Shown: positions 57,393 to 64,000 of the stretch, piece by piece
Position numbering within the stretch: position 1 is the first letter of the stretch
Layout of the letters: each line of letters opens with the position of its first letter
Origin: Pegoplata infirma
Lineage: Eukaryota > Arthropoda > Insecta > Diptera > Anthomyiidae
Length of the DNA stretch: 64,000 bases
Direction of reading: 5' to 3'
Assembly: GCA_963921195.1 (NCBI GenBank)
Contig: OY992538.1
Coordinates: 12,486,330-12,550,329 of the forward strand
The notes under the pieces: generated by a model
Seen by the model: the letters and a program-made list of their open reading frames with translations, nothing else
Database searches by the model: none
What the model was told of the DNA's origin: nothing
Translations under genes and position numbers: made by a program

Positions 57393-57954
57393 TAGGGTGG
57401 AGCAAATTTTTGATTTTTTTTCGAATTTAAAAATCGGGAATAGTTAACTTTTAGGGTCAATATTAACATACAAGATAAATAATAGAGCTGTAGGGTAATG
57501 TCTTTGGGTTCTTTTTTGACTTAAAAATCGGAAAGTTACGAAAAAAAATAAAATAAAAATTTAAAAAAAATTTTTTTTTTGATTTTTACTTAAAATTTTA
57601 TTTCAAATTCTGATTAATTTTTATTAAAAACTTAAAAATGTTTTATTCGACCTTAAAAATATTATATTTTGAGTACGTTTATTTTAGCTCGAGGTCATTT
57701 TTCTTTACTTATTACACCATGATATTCTAAAAGAATAATTTTTAAGAAAATTGCACTACTCAACACGGTTTTTGCACAGATATGTTAAATACATTTTATA
57801 AAGTAATACGACTCGGTCATCAGAAAAGCTGTATCAAATCGCCTTCTCGGGATATAGGCATTTTCATTTTTTGTGTACCAATCCCTCAAAACCGACCAAT
57901 TTTTTAATGTACGAAAGGTGTATGTTAACGTTATTCATATTTTTATAAGTTTTA

Positions 57955-58726
57955 TAAGTTTGTCATTCCGTTTGTAACACCTCGAAATATTGGTCTAGGA
58001 CCCCATAAAGTATATATATTCATGATCCTTTTTTAAGACGATCTAGCGATGTCCGTCCGTCTGTCTGTCTGTTGAAAACACGCTAACTTTTGAAAGACTT
58101 TACGGAGGGTCCTGAAGTTTGGCATATATGTTGTACATTTACCTGGTCAGGTTGGTATTGCAATCCAGCGAAATCGGTCCAGTGGTTCAAGTTATAAGCA
58201 AAAGACTGAATTTCGGCAAAGGTTTTTCGTGAATTTATGAGATAAAAACACGCTAACTTTCGAAACGCAATTCTGAGGAGGCTGAAGCTTGGCATATATA
58301 TTTGTCGTTCCCCTGTGCTGGTTCGTATTAAATTTCAGCCAAATCGGTTCAGTGGTTCAAAAGTCATTAGCAAAGCCGTGAATTTCAGATTAGTTTCACC
58401 TTAAATTCACGTGTTGAAAACCTGTTAAACATGTTTTAAAAACATTGGTAAGTCACAAAAATATATTACAACGTATTTTTGTCACTCAAAAATATTTTTG
58501 AAACTAAAAACAACAAAAAATACTCTCGAAAAAATTTTTACACTCAAAAAAAATTTTACACTCAAAAAAAATTTTACACTCCAAAAAAAATTAAGTATTT
58601 TTTTTTTCAAAAATCACAAAAAAAAGTAGTTTTACAAAAAATAAAATATTTCTAATCAAAAATGTTATTTTTTTCACTTTAGAAAATTTACTATCACTTA
58701 GAAAGAACATTTTGGGGGGTATTCAC
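57955..58726 (+). repeat. GTCY-type (mini-me-like) repeat, left part
   Basis: AAGTTTGTCATTCCGTTTGT, AAATATTGGTCTAGGACCCC, GATCTAGCGATGTCCGTCCG and TCTGTCTGTCTG, then CGCTAACTTTTGAAAGACTT. It has three copies of ACACTCAAAAAAAATTTT at about 58535-58595. It resumes at 59998 after the hAT-like insert and ends CTACTTGTTTTT near 60036. Confidence 0.65.
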
Positions 58727-59989
58727 CAGGGTTGGCAACCGAAACGAATAACGGTATCGGTAACGGTAATGGTATTACATATTTTTTATATCGGTAACGG
58801 TAAAGGTAACGGTATTTTTTGATTATTTCGGTAACGGTGAACCGGTACGTACCGGTATTATGAATAAAATGTTACCAAGTCATACATTTGTTAAAAACAC
58901 GTAAAAAAAAATAATTAAAAAATATTAAAAACTGTCAAACTCACAAGGGAAGTCTCCCTGGTGTCACCCGCCGATATTTATGGAATTTGTTTTATTTTGT
59001 AGAACAGGAAAAATAAAGGGACGCGTATTTTTTTAGCTGCCCAAATTCATATTTAGGGGGTGAAAATGAGGGGGAAAAAAGTGTAATTTATCAGTTTTTT
59101 GCGTTTATCTCCTACATTATACAAAGAAACCTAGTCATGTTACATACCAAATGAAAGGTCTTTGGAAAACATATCCTCTTGTGCAAAGAACGTGTCCAAA
59201 CATGCACAACTTTTCGTCATATTGAGTAAAATACCAATTTTTAGACATTTTTGTTAATAAGTTGAAAAATATTTACTTTTTTGACACGTTGTTAGCACCA
59301 CAAGAAAGGTATTTAATACCTTTAATCTGATACCAAATATGCATACAATAATTTTGAGTAAATAGGCGTAAATCGGAAAAAAATTAAAAAGGTCAACTTC
59401 CCCCCATACAAATCGACCCCCTTTAAAAATGAGTTTGGGCCGCTAAAAAAAAATACGTGTCGAATTAATTTTCGTTCTGAACAACATATCCAAATTATCT
59501 GGTCCGATTTTGCCCATTTGGAAACTTAACCATCCTATGACAATAAGACGTATTCGTACCAGCAGTGTAGCTCGTTTATTTTGGACTGTATCGTGTCTTC
59601 TTCAGACGTAAAGACGAACATCGCTTACAATCGATCACTGATCAATTATATATAATCTTTATGAGGTGCAAGACCGATATTCGAATTTAGTTAATTGCGA
59701 ATGTGATTGGTTGGGTTGGCAAAGAACAAAAATATATTTTTTTTTATTTTACGTATATTAGAAATAATTTACTATGTTTTTAATCTACAAAATAAATTAA
59801 AATAAGTAATATTAATACAACCGAAACAAAACCGATATAATACCGGTAAAAATCTGAATAAAGGTAACGGTTTTTTATCGGTAACGGTATTTAAAATTTT
59901 TATTTCGGTATTGGTAACGGTAACGGTAGTCAATATTAAAGGGTTTTTAATCGGTAACGGTATTGAAAGGGTAACGGCAGCCAACACTG
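58727..59989. mobile_element. hAT-like element with ACGGTATCGGTAACGGTA arms
   Basis: 1,263 bp. The ends CAGGGTTGGCAACC and inverted CAGTGTTGGCTGCC agree at 11 of 14. The flanks GTATTCAC (58719-58726) and GTATTCAT (59990-59997) agree at 7 of 8, and the sister repeat at 28117 shows the unoccupied site GGGTATTCATAGATTCGG. The subterminal arms are repeats of GGTAACGGTA. The middle (about 58930-59700) holds further repeat sequence including an inverted GTCY-type piece. Confidence 0.82.
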
Positions 59990-60330
59990 GTATTCATAGA
60001 TTCGGCCAAGTCGAATTTACCTTCTCTACTTGTTTTTATTCGAATTCCAAATAAAATTAGCTAACTTTTTCAAGAAATCCGGACTTGATACGATCAAGGA
60101 TACCATCAGGACATTCTAAGAAAAATTTTTTTTTTGTAGAAAAATATTTTGTAAGGGCAAAAGAAAATTTGTCATCAAAACGCTTTTTCAATGTCAAAAT
60201 ATAAGCTGATATTTTAAGCTTAAAAAAAAATTCCAAAAATATTTGAGCCTTTCACTTTGTTTGGAACTTTCCGATTTTCAAGCCAAACAATGAACCCGAG
60301 GACCTTGCCCTACAGGTCCAATATTTTTAC

Positions 60331-61075
60331 ACCCAACACCACTCTGTGGTACAGGGTCTTATGAGTTTGTGCTGATGTTTGTAACTATCCGAAATATTGG
60401 TCCTAGACCCACTTTTAAGTATACCGATCGATTCCGAATTATTTTCTGAGACGACTTAGCTATGTCCGTCCGTCCGTCCGTCTGTTTATTAAAACGTTCT
60501 GAGCACGATACAAGTCGCAATTATCAATAGATTTGTATGAAATTAGAAACTTTAGCTTCCTTTGACCAAGGACGAAGCCTATTGAAATTGGAAAAATCGG
60601 TCCAATTTTAGACCTAGCCCCCATACAAGCGTCTCTTTATAATTTGGCTCAAATGACGCTAATTACCGTATTATAATAGGTATTCTTTCGAAATTTATCA
60701 GATAAAAATATTTTGTATTGTATTCACCGCCCTCCCGATATTTAAATAAATCTCCCAAAATTCATGAAAATAGAAAATATTTTATCAAAATTTTGTTTGT
60801 AAATGTTAAACTTTAGTGGCATAATCAATTCTTAATATAATTGGATCATTTTTGGACTTAGACTTTCACATAAAAATTTCGCCCGATATTTTGTAAAATC
60901 GGTCTATTTGCAACACAAATAAGCAAATTTCACTCAAATTTCGTTTGTGTCTGTGTTCTACACTAATTAAAGATCTAACGAAAAATAAATCCAATCGGCC
61001 TATGTTTGGATTTAGGACCCATTTCTGGAAAACACTGGTGTAGGTTATCATATGGTCGGTCTTAAACGACTATAA
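60331..61075 (+). repeat. GTCY-type repeat, second subfamily
   Basis: ACACCCAACACCACTCTGTG, GAAATATTGGTCCTAGACCC, (GTCC)n at about 60466-60482, ending TATGGTCGGTCTTAAACGAC. Same order as 44150-44938. Confidence 0.65.
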
Positions 61076-61424
61076 TTTTGTTACCATTGTCCCAAAAAGG
61101 CAACTATGCCAATTCCGACGATTCCGAAATTCGAGAAAAAAGAAAAAAATTGGCTCCACCCTAATGCATAATATACAGTTAGAAATTTTCCATTGAACTT
61201 AAAATACATACAAATGAGAATTAAATGCTAATGTTAAGTTCTACACATGTTTGTAATTAAGCATGAAAATTTGTACAAAAAAAAAACTAATTGTAAGTAT
61301 ACTATGTAAAAAATATTACACGGAAAGAAATTTATTAGTTTGCAAAAGACACGTTTTTTGACTTTCAAATACTTCTCAAATCGAAATACTTTCAGAGCCC
61401 AAATAAATGTTATAAGAGAAATTA

Positions 61425-61610
61425 AGTAGGATTATTCTAGCTCGAGGTAATTTTTCTTTACTAATATAAAACCATAATATTCTCATAGAATAATTTTAAA
61501 GAAAATTATTTTTCTGTTTTAAATTTATTTATGTTGGTAATTTTTACAAAACTTAGCAAACACGTGTTTCGAAATTTGTCAGATTCCATTGTCAAGACAA
61601 TTTAATAAAT
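61425..61610. mobile_element. Half of the TTTTGAGTAGG hairpin MITE
   Basis: CTAGCTCGAGGTAATTTTTC, ATATTCTCATAGAATAATTT and TTTATTTATGTTGGTAATTT match the left half of 55789-56107. The second half is lost. Confidence 0.6.
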
Positions 61611-61869
61611 TTAAATGACAACCGTATAGGTAAAAAAAACACATTAATACCTATTTAACTCTACACTCATTAAGTAGTAGAAGAAGAAAATTGTACTGTC
61701 TCTTAGTTTCACCACGATTATCAAACAACCACCAGAAATTATTAAAACAGATTACATATGATAACCAAGGAGAGAACTTTCATGCAAATACATGTTTGTT
61801 TCCGTTAGTCTTAGAACAGCATAGACCAAATATCTTTGCAAATCAAAGAATTTTGCTTTAAAACGTCAT

Positions 61870-62268
61870 CGATTCGTATGTGCATATTTTTGCATATTTT
61901 TCTGAAAATGCATATTTTGCTTGTATTCTGCTTTAAATGCATATTTTTAGGTCATATTTTGCATAAAATTTAAGTTTCAGCTTATTTTTTCCATGTTTTA
62001 AAAAAAAAATTATCCAGATCATTAATTTTATTGTTCGGCAGGCCTCACAATTTTTTCGTTGTCAAATACTTGTCTGATCGAAAAAAAAAAATTGTTCGTC
62101 AAAGTAAAAAATTATTAAAAAAAAATAAAATTTTAAATGTAAAAATGCACAATTTTTATAATTTTTAGTGCATATTTTTGTAGGTTAAGTGCATATTTCA
62201 AGATTTTTAGTGCATATTTAAGGCGCTTAAAACATAGTTTTTTAGTGCATGAAGTTCCTGGCCCTGAT
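61870..62268. mobile_element. Relic of the TGCATATTTT hAT-like MITE
   Basis: Repeated TGCATATTTTTGCATATTTT words, ending GTGCATGAAGTTCCTGGCCC, which resembles the right end of 49797-50375. The left end is eroded. Confidence 0.5.
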
Positions 62269-62319
62269 GATGACCCATCGGATAATACTGTATACCAGTT
62301 TTTTTCACAATGTTATAAA

Positions 62320-62625
62320 AAAAGTTTCAGAATCTTTAAAAATTTTGTTACAAAAAACTTTGCTTAGATTTTTAGTCATTTTTCTTATAAAAAACCTCTG
62401 GCGTTCTGAATTTGTTTTTTTTTTTTTTTAATTTTAAGATAAAAACCTTTTTCTTAAAACAACTCAGATTCTTAAAAATATTCTAAAAAAAAATATTTTA
62501 AGACATCTATTTAAAAAAAAACCGTTTAGATGCTGAGAAATCTTTTTAAACATAGAAGATTCTGAGACATTCTTTAGAACAAACTATTAGTTTGCAATCT
62601 TTTCGTAGAAAATTTATTTAAAAGA
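62320..62625. repeat. Decayed TTCTGAGA/AGATTCTTAAA repeats
   Basis: Loose copies of the unit seen at 43491-43810 and in the hAT-like element at 51505-53448 (GTTTCAGAATCTTTAAA, CAGATTCTTAAAAATA, AGATTCTGAGACATTC). Confidence 0.45.
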
Positions 62626-63164
62626 GAAAATATTTTATTTTACAGAAAAAATATTTTATTTTTAAGAAAAATTATTTTATTTTAAAGATAAAATTTCAAT
62701 CAAGAAGCAGAAGCAAAATCCTTGATCTTTAAAAAAATAATACATCTACTATATTTTTCTCAGTGTACTTGATATGTTCCTTATGTATGCTGACAGTTTG
62801 TATTAATTTGCAATTTAACCTGTTTTATTAGTTAGACACATTTATGTTCAAGTGACAATTATTAATTTTTTCTAATCTAAAATAATTTAATTAAAGCACA
62901 AAGTCCAGACATTTGCACAAATAGATTTCAAAAGATTGACATTACAAAAAAAAAATAATAATAAAAACGCATAACCAGAAATCCTAGTATGTTGAGCACA
63001 ATTAAGGCGATTAGCAATAGATTAAAAGTAACAAGATTAAAAAATTTAAAAATTAAAGGAAATGTGGCTTAATTATAATCCAAAACAATTCCTGACAAAA
63101 AATTTTGTAAAAACTAAAAAAGTTTACAAAATGGGTATAAATAAAAACAGACGAAAGAAACTTC
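62626..63164. other. Unassigned AT-rich sequence
   Basis: A short (AAAATATTTTATTTTA)n stretch lies near 62635-62690; otherwise I see nothing. Confidence 0.45.
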
Positions 63165-63368
63165 GATTTTGGTATAAAAATGCTGATCTTAATCTTGGAC
63201 CAAAACTACTGATCAGCGTTTTTGGACCAAAATCGCATTTTTTTATTTTTTTAGATAACATACTTAACATCTTAAACTGTTGGGACTAATTTGGATAAAA
63301 AATAATTTTTGTGTTTAAAAATCAGCTACCAAAATCGCTATTTTGAAATTTTTTAAATATTTTTCCTA
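63165..63368. mobile_element. Single-arm relic of foldback element C
   Basis: ATGCTGATC, ACTGATCAGCGTTTTTGGAC and CAAAATCGCATTTTTTTATT, then TTGGATAAAAAATAATTTTT and TTTTTAAATATTTTTCCTAT. This order matches the right arm of 15650-16322. The RTE-like LINE end is inserted at its right edge. Confidence 0.65.
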
Positions 63369-64000
63369 TTATATATATATATATTTGTTCCTTTAACTCC
63401 TACAAGGAGCATAGGGCCTCAACAAGAGTATTCCAATTAGTTCGATCTGATGCTCGATGTTTTATTTCGCTCCAACTTAGATGTAATTTTGAAGATTCTA
63501 TCTCAATCTGACGTTTCCAGGTGTGCGAAGGTCGTCCTCTACGTCGGCTACCCCTGGGGTTCCAATCTATGGCTTGTCTTGCAATGTCATCTATTGGCTT
63601 ACGTAATGTATGTCCAATCCAGCACCATTTTCGTTTTCGGATTTCCGATTCGATCGGTTGTTGTTGCGTTACTGACCACAAGCGTTGATTCGATATAGTT
63701 GTTGGCCAAAAAATATGTAAAATTTTTCTTAGACATTTATTTACGAATACTTGAACGACATTTATATCATTTGGAGCTTCATTCCACGTTTCACAACCAT
63801 AGAGTAGGGTTGATTTTACATTGGAGTTGAATATGCTCAACTTAGTTCTTCTAGATATATAAGATGAGTTCCACACCGGTTTAAGAAGACCAAATGCCTG
63901 GCGAGCTTTATTTATACGACTGGAAATGTCTGTTTTTGAACCCCCACTTTTGTCTAATATGCTTCCGAGATAGCAGAACTCCTCGACATCTTCTATAGGT
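63369..64000 (-). mobile_element. RTE-like LINE 3' end (continues past the window)
   Basis: The minus frame from 64000 to the stop at 63400 encodes IEDVEEFCYLGSILD, ISSRINKARQAFG, STLLYGCETW, RKWCWIGHTLRK and RRRGRPSHTW. This is the C-terminal end typical of RTE-group reverse transcriptases. A very short 3' UTR and an (AT)n tail (63369-63386) follow. The frame is open throughout, so the copy may be young; its catalytic part lies beyond 64000. Confidence 0.85.

Larger units (their letters stand above)
57393..61163. mobile_element. Element with TAGGGTGGAGC ends containing nested repeats
   Basis: The left TAGGGTGGAGCAAATTTTTG and the inverted right TAGGGTGGAGCCAATTTTTT match, followed on both sides by TTTTCGAATTT-like sequence. 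The flanks ATGTATAA and ATGCATAA differ at one position and are offset by one base, so a TSD is only suggestive. Everything from about 57650 to 61080 inside is later insertions (hairpin MITE piece, two GTCY-type repeats, a hAT-like element). Confidence 0.5.

Noticed and set aside
57384..61171. Perfect 8-bp target duplication for the TAGGGTGGAGC element
   Set aside because: ATGTATAA and ATGCATAA differ and are offset by one base from the ends, so I list the element but not a firm TSD.

Overview
The window is AT-rich animal nuclear DNA, most likely from a higher fly (Diptera; a calyptrate such as a blow fly or house fly is my guess). The evidence is two fly-type intron-containing genes on the + strand, non-LTR retrotransposons, GTCY-microsatellite repeats like the dipteran 'mini-me' family, and a very high load of palindromic transposon derivatives. 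There is no bacterial-style gene organisation, no CRISPR array and no rRNA.

Gene 1 (4278-19130) is the 3' part of Unc-89/obscurin, the giant muscle M-line protein. Twelve exons were placed by GT/AG sites, with every junction phase checked. They encode about 1,950 residues: a run of Ig domains, an FN3 domain, two more Ig domains, kinase-like domain PK1, a linker, an Ig, an FN3, kinase-like domain PK2 and a short tail. Both kinase domains have lost the catalytic-loop aspartate. The N-terminal half of the gene lies upstream of the window.

Gene 2 (32628-46060) is a complete peptidylglycine alpha-hydroxylating monooxygenase (Phm): eight exons, 368 residues, a signal peptide and all six copper ligands. 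It is the neuropeptide-amidating enzyme and is functionally unrelated to Unc-89. The two genes lie in tandem about 13.5 kb apart.

Almost everything else is nested repeats. Unc-89 introns hold LINE fragments, mariner-like MITEs and palindromic elements. The intergenic stretch 19131-32627 holds a row of palindromic (foldback) elements and a Helitron-like element (29135-32136) carrying 146-bp and 16-bp tandem arrays. Phm introns hold AAAAAGTACTTTTT arrays, a 5'-truncated LINE inserted in a MITE, and a hAT-type MITE inserted in a foldback element. From 46061 to 64000 I find no gene: only foldback elements, hAT-type elements with target-site duplications, GTCY repeats and an RTE-like LINE end.

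The most unusual feature is a set of long palindromic elements with unrelated interiors that share the terminus ATRRGGCATTCCA, several of them sitting in TA tracts of GTCY repeats. A second set of palindromic or non-autonomous elements carries hAT-like ends and 8-bp duplications.
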